NCBI GenBank assembly: GCA_963728965.1
Contig: CAVSMH010000012.1
Coordinates: forward strand, 434,001 to 498,000
Direction of reading: 5' to 3'
Length of the DNA: 64,000 bases
From: DASQZT01 sp963728965
GTDB taxonomy: Bacteria > Acidobacteriota > Terriglobia > Bryobacterales > Bryobacteraceae
Under the pieces are notes generated by a model that saw nothing but the letters and a program-made list of their open reading frames with translations, had not been told where the DNA came from and did not search any database. Positions 25,050 to 33,906 of the stretch are shown here, piece by piece (the stretch's first letter is position 1; the number at the start of each line of letters is the position of its first letter). The position numbers and the translations under genes are program-made.

Positions 25050-25350
25050 AGTCGGATGGCCGGCAAGCATCTCAGCAGGTCTGCTCCAGTGGACGGCAAT
25101 CGGACCGTTGAGACCTGGCAACGGCAGCGACATCGCCTCAGCCGCCTCCTTCTCCCCCGACGAGAGACTGCGCCATACGTCAGTCGAGACCTCGGCCGCC
25201 GATCGGCGCCACACCCCGACGATTTCTCCACCCACCAGTAGCGCGCCGGGCCAGACGCGCGACGTCCAGAGTTCCGCCCGTTGTTTGGTCTCGGGCACGA
25301 TGATCTCTCGATCGGCTCCCCACGTGAGGTAGAACGCATCGCCGCGCCTT
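25050..25350 (-). pseudogene. C-terminal fragment of a winged-helix DNA-binding (YcaQ/AlkZ-like) protein
   Basis: The reverse strand reads DAFYLTWGADREIIVPETKQ, VWPGALLVGGEIVGVWRRSA and WRSLSSGEKEAAEA followed by LPLPGLNGPIAVHW, the pattern at the C-terminus of winged-helix DNA-binding domain proteins related to the AlkZ/YcaQ glycosylase superfamily. The N-terminal three quarters are missing, replaced at 25350 by an IS701-type fragment. Confidence 0.55.
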
Positions 25351-25352
25351 GG

Positions 25353-25562
25353 CTACCAAATGGTGCCGGACTGCCGTACCAGCTGGACGCTCTTAGAATC
25401 CAGGCGGGCCGCCATCGGCTCAATGCTCTTGCGCTCCCCGGGTAACAACAATCCCTTGCAGTAGTTCATCAAAGGTGCCTGCCGGTCTTCATGCCCCGCG
25501 GCGTTCGCCAGGCCCTCTATATATGCCGCGAAGCGTTCTCTTGTGGGCCCGCTGTGAGACAT
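25353..25562 (-). pseudogene. N-terminal fragment of an IS701-type transposase
   Basis: The reverse frame reads RERFAAYIEGLANAAGHEDR, QAPLMNYCKGLLLPGERKSI and EPMAARLDSKSVQLVRQS, matching the N-terminus of IS701-family DDE transposases (the KGLLLPGERKS-EPMAARL signature). It stops after ~65 residues at the junction with the winged-helix fragment. Confidence 0.7.
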
Positions 25563-25775
25563 TCGCCCACGACGCCCTCATAGGCGTCGGATCGTCCCAC
25601 GACGTCCGATTCCAACAACAGCAGAATTCGCCGCGTAGTGTTCCGGTTCGTATCGTGCTCGCCGCCAATCCGGTGCACCAGTTCATGGCTGAACGACCGC
25701 GTGCCGAATGTTCCTTCTCTCCCCGGCTTCTTGGATGCCGCCCGCTCGCGTCCCGCGCCATAATCGGCAGTAGCG

Positions 25776-26153
25776 ATGGACGAACATCTGCTCCGTGCGA
25801 TCGCCCTGTTCAACGAGCGTGAGTTCTTTAGGTGCCATGAGGTGCTCGAAGAAGCCTGGACCCCCGAACGCGGTCCGCGGCGGCTGTTTCTTCAGGCCCT
25901 GATTCACGTGGCGGTCGGTCTCTACCACCACCAGCGCGGGAATCCCACCGGCGCCTGCCGCCAGCTCCGCAAAGCCCTGCGCAAACTCAGTGCGTATCTG
26001 CCCGCCTGCGAAGGAGTCCAGACGGGGCGGCTCTATGGCGATGCCACCGGCGCCCTCCGGTCGATCGAAGCCGGCGAGCCCTTGCCGGCCTATCCGACGA
26101 TCCACTCGGACAACACCGGCGGCACTCGGTTTGCCTCCGCCACCTGTCTATAG
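25776..26153 (+). CDS. DUF309 domain protein
   Basis: A 125-residue frame with the DUF309 signature: LLRAIALFNEREFFRCHEVL, EEAWTPERGPRRLFLQALIH and VGLYHHQRGNPTGACRQLRK. The family has a metal-independent all-helical fold with a conserved H-E-LEE-W core; the function is unknown. Upstream, ~210 bases (25563-25775) hold only an unassigned reverse frame with the stretch NRNTTRRILLLLESDVVGRS. The gene ends 50 bases before the hybrid kinase, same direction, so the two may be co-transcribed. Confidence 0.8.
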   Translation: MDEHLLRAIALFNEREFFRCHEVLEEAWTPERGPRRLFLQALIHVAVGLYHHQRGNPTGACRQLRKALRKLSAYLPACEGVQTGRLYGDATGALRSIEAGEPLPAYPTIHSDNTGGTRFASATCL

Positions 26154-26203
26154 CTGGCGTCTTCACCCTAAAGTTCTGCCTCCGATGCGCCGATGAACAT
26201 GAC

Positions 26204-29200
26204 GTGACCGCGTTAGCAAACCCGGGAAGAAGCGCGAAGCAGCCGCGGGAGGCGTGTGCCACCCTGATGTTGGCCGCGCTCGTCCTTGTGGCCGGTGGGA
26301 TGGCGGCTGCCGAACTACCGAAGAAGCGAACCCGATTACCGGCGCTCACTTCCGTCCACCAGATCCGGGCATTGAGCAAGGCAAACGCCCAGCGGGCGTA
26401 TGCGGTCCACCTCCGGGCCACGGTGACCTATTTCGATCCGGCGGCGCCGGACCTTTTCGTTCAGGATGAAACTGGCGGTATCTGGGTGGATTGGCCGCTC
26501 GGGCTGCCGGGGCCTCGGGCCGGTCAGTTGATCGACTTGCACGGGAAGACAAACCAGACCACGTTCGCACAAGACATTGTGCAACCACAGTTGACGGTCC
26601 TTGGTGAGGCTCTTCTGCCCAAGCCACGACGGCCCTCGTATGAGCGAATGCTCTCGACGGCCGAGGACAGCAACTGGATCGAGATCGAGGGCATCGTTCG
26701 TGCGGTGTGGATCAGTGAAGACAATCAACTGTTGCGGATGCAGTTGGGCGTCACGGGAGGACGCGTACTGATCCAGATTCCGGGACCGCACCAGCTACCC
26801 TTGCACCTGGTGGATGCGCGGGTGCGCGTGCAAGGCGCCTGCGGTGCGATCTTCAACGCCACGGCGCAACTCCTGGGGGCGACGGTGTACGTCCCGAGTC
26901 TGCGCGAGATTACGGTGATTCGTTCAGCTCCGGCCGACCCGTTCTCCACGCCGCCCCAATCGCTAACCGTCGTGCAGCGATACAATGCACACATCGCGGT
27001 GGGCCGGAGGATTCATCTCGCCGGGACGGTAACCGCAGTGCTTCCTGACCGCTCGTTCTTCGTATCGGACTCCACCGGAGGAAGTCTTTTTGTGCGAACC
27101 CGGCAGGGAACTCCGCTGGTGCCAGGTGACTCCGTGGATATGCTTGGGTTTGCCGGAATCGTCAACGGGCGGCCGGCCCTCGAAGAAACAACCTACCGGG
27201 TTACAGGTAAAAGGCCCATGCCATTGCCGTTGGCCATCACCGCTCAGCAGGCACTGACAGGACGGCACGATGCGGCCCTGGTCAGCGTGGATGGGCGGAT
27301 CCAGGCCGTCTCCTTCCTTCCGGACCAGACCATTCTGTTGCTGCAGCAGGGGCAATCGGTCTTTTCTGCAGCGTACAAAGACCGTGCTCCGCCACCGGCG
27401 TTTCGCAGCCTGAGGTCGGGCGCTCGGGTGCGTGTGACCGGAATCTGTCAGGTGCAAACGGACGACGACGGCGGACCGGCGTCATTCAGCATCCGCATCC
27501 GCTCTCCGGGAGAAGTGATCGTTCTGGAGCGGCCCACCTGGTGGACTGCCGGGAGGGTCGCCGCGCTGTTAGGCAGCGTCCTCTTTATAGCCTTGGTGAG
27601 CTCGGCTTGGGTGGTGGTGTTGCGCAAGCGCGTGGCCAGCCAGACCGAGATCATACGCACGACGCTGGAATCCACAGCAGACGGCATTCTGGTGGTCGAT
27701 TCGTCCGGGAAAACAGTGACCTCCAATCAGAAATTCGCAGACATGTGGAGGGTGCCTCGCTCCGTTTTGGATACTCGGGACGACGACCAGATACTTGCCC
27801 ACGTACTCCCGCAACTGAAAGATCCGGAAGGGATGCTGGGCACGGTACGAGAAGTGTACCACTCGGACGCTCAACTCGACGACCTGATCGAATTCAAAGA
27901 CGGGCGGGTGTTCGCGAGGCACTCGGAACCGCAGGTCGTCTCGGGGCGGCGCGTCGGACGGGTCTGGGGATTCCGGGATATGACCGCCCGGCTGCAGGCG
28001 GAACGATTGCTCCAGATGCGGACGCGGCAGCAGACCGCGGTTGCGGACCTGGGCACGCTTGCATTGGAAGGCGCTGACATAGACGTTCTGTTGAACAGGG
28101 CGGCATCCACGCTGATGCAGATCCTGGAGTTGGATCAGTGCTCGATTCTGCCTCACGGCGGGTCTGGGGATTGGCAGGCCGTACGCCTGGCCAGAGACGA
28201 CGAAGTGGACGGCTATCCTTCGCAACGCGGTATCGCGGAAGAGGAACCAGCGGCAACGGTTCCGATCTGCATGCGGGACAGGTCGTTCGGTAAGCTGTGC
28301 GTGCACCTCCCCCCCGGGCGAAGCATAGGTGAAGACGGCGTGCTGTTTCTTCAGGCGATCGCACATGTGCTCGCCTCGGCGATTCAGCGCAACCTCACCG
28401 AACGGGAGCTCAGCTCGGCCAGGGAAGCCGCCGAAGCGGCGAATCGCGCGAAGAGCGAGTTTCTCGCCAACATGAGCCATGAGGTGCGCACGCCGATGAG
28501 CGGAGTTCTGGGAATCACGACCCTGTTGCTGAGGACGCAACTCGAACCGGAACAGCGTGAATATCTAAATCTGATCCAATCGTCCGCCGACGCGCTCGTC
28601 ACCATTATTAACGACATCCTGGATTTCTCGAAAATTGAGGCCGGAAGGCTGGAACTGCAAGAAAGCGTGTTTGAGATTCGACAGCTCGCGCGGGAGGTGA
28701 TAAGCCCATTTGCCATCTCGGCGGCCCAGAGAGATGTGAACCTGGTTTCGGAGGTATCCGAAGAGCTGCCGGACAGGCTGACAGGCGATCCGACGAGATT
28801 GCGGCAGGTCCTCTCGAACCTGGTCGGCAATGCACTAAAATTCACGGCACAGGGAGCGGTTACGGTTCGGTTCGGAGCCGAGCGGATCGAGTCCGATCAC
28901 GTTATTCTTCGAGTAGCGGTGAGCGACACCGGGATCGGTGTTCCCCGCGAGAGGCAGGAACAGATATTCGAGCCGTTTACACAAGCCGACGGTTCGACGA
29001 CACGAAACTACGGCGGCACCGGCCTCGGTCTGACGATTTGCAAGCGGCTGGTGAGACTGATGGCCGGAGAAATCGGTCTCGAGAGCGAGCCGGACAAGGG
29101 CAGCCTCTTTCATTTCACCGCACGGCTGGGCTTGCCGGCCGCGACCGAGGCGTCAGGCGGGGACCCTGGGCGCGCACCCTGTCGAGGAACACCGGAAGGG

Positions 29201-29635
29201 ACACTTACAGCGCAGGTAGCAAGCCGGCGGGTGTTGGTTGTGGAGGACAACCGCGTGAACCAGGTGATTGTGGTGCGTTTGCTGGAACAGCGCGGCCATC
29301 AGGTGGTACTCGCAAACAATGGCCGCGAAGCGCTTTTCGCCCTCGAGCGGGATTTATTCGACCTGGCGTTAATGGATATCCAGATGCCCGAGTTGAACGG
29401 GTATGAAACCACGGCCGCGATCCGCGATCGGGAAAACACGAGTGGGCGCCATCTTAGGATCGTGGCAATGACGGCGCATGCGCTTTGCGGTGATCAAGAA
29501 CGATGTCTCGCGGCTGGAATGGACGACTACATCTCCAAGCCAATCCAAGTCGCCGAGTTGTACCGGGCGGTGGAGGAGGCGGGACAAGACGAGGTAACAC
29601 CGCCACATGTGACTATAGCCAGCCTGGATCCATAA
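26204..29635 (+). CDS. Membrane hybrid histidine kinase with OB-like periplasmic sensor, PAS, GAF, HisKA, HATPase and receiver
   Basis: A 1,143-residue intact protein (GTG start). A signal/anchor (LMLAALVLVAGGMAAAELP) is followed by ~400 periplasmic residues with repeated OB-like units, each with a 'V-L-G/A-V-T...LFVQDETGG' pattern (residues ~60-100, ~265-310 and a third around 360-400). One membrane helix is near residues 450-470 (LLGSVLFIALVSSAWVVVL). Then PAS (~485-600), GAF (~610-740), HisKA with His ~757 (FLANMSHEVRTPMSGVLG), HATPase (NLVGNALKFT, DTGIGVP, GGTGLGLTI) and a receiver (~1008-1125; VVEDNRVNQ, phospho-Asp in LALMDIQMPEL, YISKPI). It should sense a periplasmic signal and phosphorylate its own receiver. 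No output regulator lies nearby. Confidence 0.9.
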   Translation: MTALANPGRSAKQPREACATLMLAALVLVAGGMAAAELPKKRTRLPALTSVHQIRALSKANAQRAYAVHLRATVTYFDPAAPDLFVQDETGGIWVDWPLGLPGPRAGQLIDLHGKTNQTTFAQDIVQPQLTVLGEALLPKPRRPSYERMLSTAEDSNWIEIEGIVRAVWISEDNQLLRMQLGVTGGRVLIQIPGPHQLPLHLVDARVRVQGACGAIFNATAQLLGATVYVPSLREITVIRSAPADPFSTPPQSLTVVQRYNAHIAVGRRIHLAGTVTAVLPDRSFFVSDSTGGSLFVRTRQGTPLVPGDSVDMLGFAGIVNGRPALEETTYRVTGKRPMPLPLAITAQQALTGRHDAALVSVDGRIQAVSFLPDQTILLLQQGQSVFSAAYKDRAPPPAFRSLRSGARVRVTGICQVQTDDDGGPASFSIRIRSPGEVIVLERPTWWTAGRVAALLGSVLFIALVSSAWVVVLRKRVASQTEIIRTTLESTADGILVVDSSGKTVTSNQKFADMWRVPRSVLDTRDDDQILAHVLPQLKDPEGMLGTVREVYHSDAQLDDLIEFKDGRVFARHSEPQVVSGRRVGRVWGFRDMTARLQAERLLQMRTRQQTAVADLGTLALEGADIDVLLNRAASTLMQILELDQCSILPHGGSGDWQAVRLARDDEVDGYPSQRGIAEEEPAATVPICMRDRSFGKLCVHLPPGRSIGEDGVLFLQAIAHVLASAIQRNLTERELSSAREAAEAANRAKSEFLANMSHEVRTPMSGVLGITTLLLRTQLEPEQREYLNLIQSSADALVTIINDILDFSKIEAGRLELQESVFEIRQLAREVISPFAISAAQRDVNLVSEVSEELPDRLTGDPTRLRQVLSNLVGNALKFTAQGAVTVRFGAERIESDHVILRVAVSDTGIGVPRERQEQIFEPFTQADGSTTRNYGGTGLGLTICKRLVRLMAGEIGLESEPDKGSLFHFTARLGLPAATEASGGDPGRAPCRGTPEGTLTAQVASRRVLVVEDNRVNQVIVVRLLEQRGHQVVLANNGREALFALERDLFDLALMDIQMPELNGYETTAAIRDRENTSGRHLRIVAMTAHALCGDQERCLAAGMDDYISKPIQVAELYRAVEEAGQDEVTPPHVTIASLDP

Positions 29636-29649
29636 TCCCGGCGTTTTGA

Positions 29650-29678
29650 GCCCCCGGCGACGTTCCCGCCCCGGGGGC
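29650..29678. terminator. Probable bidirectional terminator
   Basis: GCCCCCGG (29650-29657) pairs with CCGGGGGC (29671-29678) across a 13-base loop, between the convergent hybrid kinase (ends 29635) and Gfo/Idh gene (ends 29686). There is no long T run, so termination strength is uncertain. Confidence 0.6.
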
Positions 29679-29685
29679 ATCGCAG

Positions 29686-31326
29686 TCATCCGTTCAAGGT
29701 CCAGCCGCTGCGGTACTGCCGCTTCAGGTAGTCGTTGGCCTCCGGCATGTTGGTGATACGGCCGGTCGCCGGGTCGTACTCGAGCCGCTTGCCCGCTCGG
29801 TGCGCAACCAGGCCCAGCAGCATCTGCTCCATCATCGAGCCGGTGTAGTCGAAATCGCAGTGGGTCTTGCTACTAGTGCCGTGTACGACGTTGTTGCTCT
29901 TGCCTTTGCAGGCGTTTAGCCAGTCCACCTGGAACGCGTCGCCGGCCAGGTTAGCGGGCCGGCCTTCCTGTTCGGCCTGGGCCACCATGTCGACGCTCGT
30001 GTTGGGCATGCCGATGGCAGCGGGGATGTTGCCCTCGAGGAACTGCACGGCCGGGAAGCCGTTGGCCGTGGGTTCCGCACTCGGCATGGCGGTGAATCCC
30101 GCGGGAAGCGTGCGGGCGCCGCCACGATTGCCCTGTCCGCGTCCGCCCGGGCCGCCGCGACCGCCTTGACCTCGCGGGCCGCGGTTCATCGACTGCGTCG
30201 GTTGTCCCGTGCCGCCCACCAGCGGAAGCAGCTCATCCTGCGTGCGCCGCTTGTAGTAGGTGAAGTCGCCGTCGTCGTTGTTGGGCAGAATCACCCGGCT
30301 GGTGAAATCGGCGATAATGGTGCCTTTCGCGCCTTCGAAAATCGCGCCGTTCGGAATCCGCGCTACATCCATGTAATTGCGAGGCGACTGCGGTTTGAGG
30401 CCGCCCTGATACCACACGATGGTGAGGGGCCCCCGCCAGTTGTTCTTGGGGTGCTCGAAACTGGCCTTCAACTTCACCGGGCAGATGTCGGGGTTGTATT
30501 TATCGCTGACATCCCGGTCAATGTCAATCGCCGTAGGCGCGCCGCAATCCACGGCGTTCCAGAGCAGATCCATGGTGTGCGCGCCCATGTCGCCCATCTG
30601 GCCCACGCCGAAATCACGGTACATGTTCCAGAACAGACAGTTGAGTCCGGAAGAACCACCGAAGTACTGCGGGCTGTAGGGATGGTAGGGCGAGGGTCCG
30701 ATCCACTGCTCGTAATGCAGCGATGAGGGCGGCATCCCCTCGGCAACGGGATAGCCCGGCCGGGGAAGCTGGCGGCTGTCCCATCCGTGCACCGTCTTCA
30801 CTTCGCCGATGGCGCCATCCATGATCAGTTCGCGCAAGCGTTCGAAATTGGGATAGGCATGCCTTTGGGTGCCGTGCTGCGTGGCGACCTTGGCGCGGCG
30901 GCCCAGGTAATTGGCGCGCACCGTGCGCACTTCCTCCACCGTGATGCCCAGAGGCTTCTCGCAATACACGTTGATGTTGCGATTCAACGCCCAATTGGCG
31001 ATGAAGGCGTGATGGTGATCGGCGGTACAGATGATCACCGCCTCGACGTCTTTCTGGTCCATCAACTTGCGCCAATCCCAGTAGGTCTTCGCTTTGGGAA
31101 AGATGCGCAGAGCCTCCTTGGTGCGCAGGTCGTTGACGTCGCACAGTGCCACGACGTTTTCGGTACGGAGGACATTGTAATGCGCCGTACCCCTGCCCCA
31201 TACGCCGATGAGGGCAATGTTCAACCTGTTGCTGGGGGCGGTCTGCCCACGGAGCATGCCGCTCCTGAGAATCATCAACCCGGTCCCACCGGCGACCGCG
31301 GATTTGAGCAAATCACGTCGTTGCAT
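29686..31326 (-). CDS. Tat-exported Gfo/Idh/MocA-family oxidoreductase
   Basis: The ATG at 31326 is preferred over 31344 because GGTGG lies just upstream and the product then starts MQRRDLLKSAVAGG, a Tat-like signal. Mature part: NAD(P)-binding Rossmann motif ALIGVWGRG (~residue 40), CTADHHHAFIANWALNRNIN and the active-site-type EKP of VYCEKPLG. The C-terminal substrate domain contains HYEQWIGPSPYHPYSPQYF and GQMGDMGAHTMDLLWNAVD. An unusual Gly/Arg-rich insert (RGPRGQGGRGGPGGRGQGNR, about residue 400) interrupts the domain. Such exported dehydrogenases probably act on sugars or sugar acids; the substrate is not predictable. Follows sixA on the same strand. Confidence 0.85.
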   Translation of the reverse strand: MQRRDLLKSAVAGGTGLMILRSGMLRGQTAPSNRLNIALIGVWGRGTAHYNVLRTENVVALCDVNDLRTKEALRIFPKAKTYWDWRKLMDQKDVEAVIICTADHHHAFIANWALNRNINVYCEKPLGITVEEVRTVRANYLGRRAKVATQHGTQRHAYPNFERLRELIMDGAIGEVKTVHGWDSRQLPRPGYPVAEGMPPSSLHYEQWIGPSPYHPYSPQYFGGSSGLNCLFWNMYRDFGVGQMGDMGAHTMDLLWNAVDCGAPTAIDIDRDVSDKYNPDICPVKLKASFEHPKNNWRGPLTIVWYQGGLKPQSPRNYMDVARIPNGAIFEGAKGTIIADFTSRVILPNNDDGDFTYYKRRTQDELLPLVGGTGQPTQSMNRGPRGQGGRGGPGGRGQGNRGGARTLPAGFTAMPSAEPTANGFPAVQFLEGNIPAAIGMPNTSVDMVAQAEQEGRPANLAGDAFQVDWLNACKGKSNNVVHGTSSKTHCDFDYTGSMMEQMLLGLVAHRAGKRLEYDPATGRITNMPEANDYLKRQYRSGWTLNG

Positions 31327-31379
31327 ATGGGCCACCAGTATCATGCATCGTGCTGCGAATCAAGCGCGGACTCGGATCT

Positions 31380-31880
31380 TCATAGCTCCACCGCCAGCGC
31401 CGGTGTCAGCATCCATTTGAGGACGCACTTCGGCTTGGCGCCGAAGCGGTCGCACTCCAGCCGCACGAGCGCGGCTTTTTTCATGTCGATCTGAAGCGCC
31501 GGGCAATCCACGAGAAAGGCGGCCAGGGTACTCATCAGCGGCTCGTGGCTCGCCAGCAGGATGGATTTTTCGTCCGGGCGCGACCGGATCTCCTCCCAGG
31601 TGTCGTACGGAGAAGCTTCTGGAACCAGGGCGTGCGTCTTGGCAACCTTGCCGTCGTAGCCGAGCACGTCGGCGGCAATTTCGGCGGTCTCGACGGCGCG
31701 GCGATATGGGCTCGAGAGGATCAGCGTAGGCACTACATCGGCCGCGCCGGCGCGCCGTAGCACGCGGCGCAGCTTGTCGCGCCCCTCCGCGGTAAGGGCG
31801 CGATCCGAATCGGGCTGCCCGGATTTGGCGTCCTCGGCAATACCGTGGCGGAGAAGGTAGATCTGCATCGGATGGTCCAT
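31380..31880 (-). CDS. sixA: Phosphohistidine phosphatase SixA
   Basis: A histidine-phosphatase superfamily protein of 166 residues. The start at 31880 has GGAG eight bases upstream; the longer frame to 31910 does not. N-terminal MDHPMQIYLLRHGIAEDAKS carries the catalytic RHG; LILSSPYRRAVETAEIAADV holds the second Arg, and SILLASHEPLMSTLAAFLVD the second catalytic His. SixA removes phosphate from histidine on phosphorelay or PTS proteins. It lies 54 bases upstream of the Gfo/Idh gene in the same direction. Confidence 0.85.
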   Translation of the reverse strand: MDHPMQIYLLRHGIAEDAKSGQPDSDRALTAEGRDKLRRVLRRAGAADVVPTLILSSPYRRAVETAEIAADVLGYDGKVAKTHALVPEASPYDTWEEIRSRPDEKSILLASHEPLMSTLAAFLVDCPALQIDMKKAALVRLECDRFGAKPKCVLKWMLTPALAVEL

Positions 31881-32116
31881 TGTATCCGCTCCGGCGGCCG
31901 GAGGCGGCACCTCCGGGACCTGTGCGGCGGCGGAAGGAGGGCGCCGAACCCGTCATTCCCGCAGCAGTCTCGGCACTCCAATAACGCAGAATCCGATAAG
32001 CCGTTGAGAATGACGGGCAGGGTGGGTCCGGCATAACCGGCCACAGAAGCCATCTATTTTCGCGTTCGTAAATTTGTCTGGCTTTGGTTCAATTCTTGTA
32101 GTATAGTTACTCCAAG
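31881..32116. other. Intergenic region upstream of the DUF6788/transposase pair
   Basis: About 235 bases between the sixA start and the DUF6788 gene. AT-rich sequence before 32117 (TTCTTGTAGTATAGTTACTC) could supply a promoter with TAGTAT as -10. No terminal inverted repeat of the following mobile pair could be read. Confidence 0.4.
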
Positions 32117-32464
32117 ATGGAATTCGAGCCCAAGGGTCCCGAGGCTGCCAGACTCCGCCAGCGCAAATTTGCGCTGCTCCGCCAATTCCCTTTCCCCCAA
32201 GATCTGCTGCCAGGCTCGCTGTCCGTCAGCCATACCAAGTGTGGAAAGCCTACTTGCCATTGCGCCAAAGGCGAGGGGCACCCCGCTTGGTCGCTCACCT
32301 TTATGGTGGCCGGTAAGAAGCGGGTCGAACGCATCCCCAAGGATTGGGTGGACGACGTCCGCCGGCGCGTCGCTGCCGGCCACGCCTTTCAGGACGCTCT
32401 GCGCGAGGTCCTCGCCGCCAATGCCGAGTTGCTGGTATTGCGGCGCAAACAGCAGCCCCGCTGA
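32117..32464 (+). CDS. DUF6788-type small protein paired with a transposase
   Basis: A 115-residue protein with SVSHTKCGKPTCHCAKGEGH in its middle: a C-x4-C-x-C knuckle of the kind seen in DUF6788 proteins. The flanks are helical and basic. Such proteins are regularly found directly before DDE transposases and are probably accessory DNA-binding proteins of the element; this is an inference. Its TGA (32462-32464) overlaps the beginning of the transposase frame. Confidence 0.7.
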   Translation: MEFEPKGPEAARLRQRKFALLRQFPFPQDLLPGSLSVSHTKCGKPTCHCAKGEGHPAWSLTFMVAGKKRVERIPKDWVDDVRRRVAAGHAFQDALREVLAANAELLVLRRKQQPR

Positions 32465-33654
32465 CCGGGCCACACGTTCGCCAAATCCAAAACTACGCCT
32501 GCCACTGCCTGGGCCTGAAGTCCTTCTTCCAACGACCGGGCGATGGCCGGGTCCATCCCCATATCCCGGCGCGAGATCTGGTCTGGGCCGTAGTGATCGG
32601 ACGTGTCCTGCGCGCCGCAAGTTTCTTGCGCCTGGAATGGCTGGCGCACTCTCCGGTGCGCGCCGAGTTGGGCTTGAAAGGCCAGTTCGGGGATGATGCC
32701 TTGGCCTACTGCACCGAGCGCATGGACCCGGAGACGACGCGATTGGCTGTGGCGACCGCGCTGCACCAAGCCAAGCGCAACAAGGCCTTCGAGAACAGCC
32801 GCTTCATAGGGCTGGCGCTGGACGGTACCGGCGCGGGGCATACCCACAAAGAACCCTGCCCGTTGTGTGATCCGGTCAAGGATTCCAAGGGTGCAGTACA
32901 TGGTTCCTTGCATCATTTCGTACTGATCAGCATGGTCGGCGTTGGTTTGACGCTGCCGATCGATGTGGAGCCCTACGGGCCTGGCGATAGCGAGTATGCC
33001 GCAGCCCAGCGTTTGCTGCGGCGCGCGGTGGGGCATCTTGGCGCGCGTTTCGCCGACTATGTAGTGGGAGACAGCGAGTATGCCACGGCTCCTTTTCTCC
33101 ACACCGCCGCGGAGGTCGCTCTGCCCATGGTGGCGCGCCTCAAGGAGAACCTTCCTCTTTTAGCCGCTGCCGTGCGCGCCCGCTTTGACGGGCAACCGCC
33201 CCAGGCCGTGTTCCAAGAGGGCGATGATCGGGTCGAGGTCTGGGACGCGGATAATTTCGCTCCTTGGGAAACCCTGAACTGGCCCGCCGTACGCGTCCTG
33301 CGGTACTGCCAGCACAAACGCGATGGGACCGTAATACAAGCCGAATGGCTGACCGACTTCTCCATCCCCAAACTCGGGAGCTTGAGTTTCTACCGCATCG
33401 CCAAAAGCCGCTGGGAGATCGAGAATCAGGGCTTCAACGACGGCAAGAACCGCTATGGCATGGAGCACATCTGCCATCATCAGGCCAACAGCATTCTGAT
33501 CGTATGGCTGCTGATCGCACTGGCCATGGTGATCGAACGCCTTTACCGGTTGCGCTATCTGCACCGTGGTGACCATGCCATTCGCTGCGCCATGCAACTG
33601 CATGACTATCTCTGGTTGACCCTAGGGACCCATAGTCCGCCGGATACCAGTTGA
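32461..33654 (+). CDS. DDE transposase (ISNCY/IS4-like) of the DUF6788 pair
   Basis: A ~397-residue protein. The frame continues upstream to a TTG at 32344, but that part is a shadow of the DUF6788 gene; the family-like N-terminus (HVRQIQNYACHCLGLKSFFQ) starts at about 32470. The only suitable start before it is CTG at 32461, overlapping the upstream TGA as CTGA. The catalytic parts are FIGLALDGTGAGHTHKEPCP (first Asp), YVVGDSEYATAPFLHTAAEV (second Asp) and YRIAKSRWEIENQGFNDGKN (Glu). Apart from the start codon it is intact. Terminal repeats could not be read. Confidence 0.8.
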   Translation: MTGPHVRQIQNYACHCLGLKSFFQRPGDGRVHPHIPARDLVWAVVIGRVLRAASFLRLEWLAHSPVRAELGLKGQFGDDALAYCTERMDPETTRLAVATALHQAKRNKAFENSRFIGLALDGTGAGHTHKEPCPLCDPVKDSKGAVHGSLHHFVLISMVGVGLTLPIDVEPYGPGDSEYAAAQRLLRRAVGHLGARFADYVVGDSEYATAPFLHTAAEVALPMVARLKENLPLLAAAVRARFDGQPPQAVFQEGDDRVEVWDADNFAPWETLNWPAVRVLRYCQHKRDGTVIQAEWLTDFSIPKLGSLSFYRIAKSRWEIENQGFNDGKNRYGMEHICHHQANSILIVWLLIALAMVIERLYRLRYLHRGDHAIRCAMQLHDYLWLTLGTHSPPDTS

Positions 33655-33906
33655 CCCCGGCGCCGCGCGGACGGCGAGCACGGCTCCGTTGATCTTTGAC
33701 AACTCGACTCTTTTCCGTGAAGCGATAACCCGCCGGAGCCGCCATTGCTCAAAAGGCCAGCAGGAACGCTGCCGACCTCACGATTCAAACCGCTCCACAG
33801 CGCCGCCCCCTCCTTCGCGGAACTTCCGAGACCGCTGTCATTCCCGGGGTTCGGGACATCCCCGCTTTTCATCTGTGTTACTCTGAAAATTACATAATTT
33901 CCACGT
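33655..33906. other. Boundary between accessory and core halves
   Basis: About 250 bases after the transposase with no recognisable gene. Just before recO the sequence is AT-rich (GAAAATTACATAATTTCC, about 33880-33897) and may contain its promoter. Confidence 0.4.
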
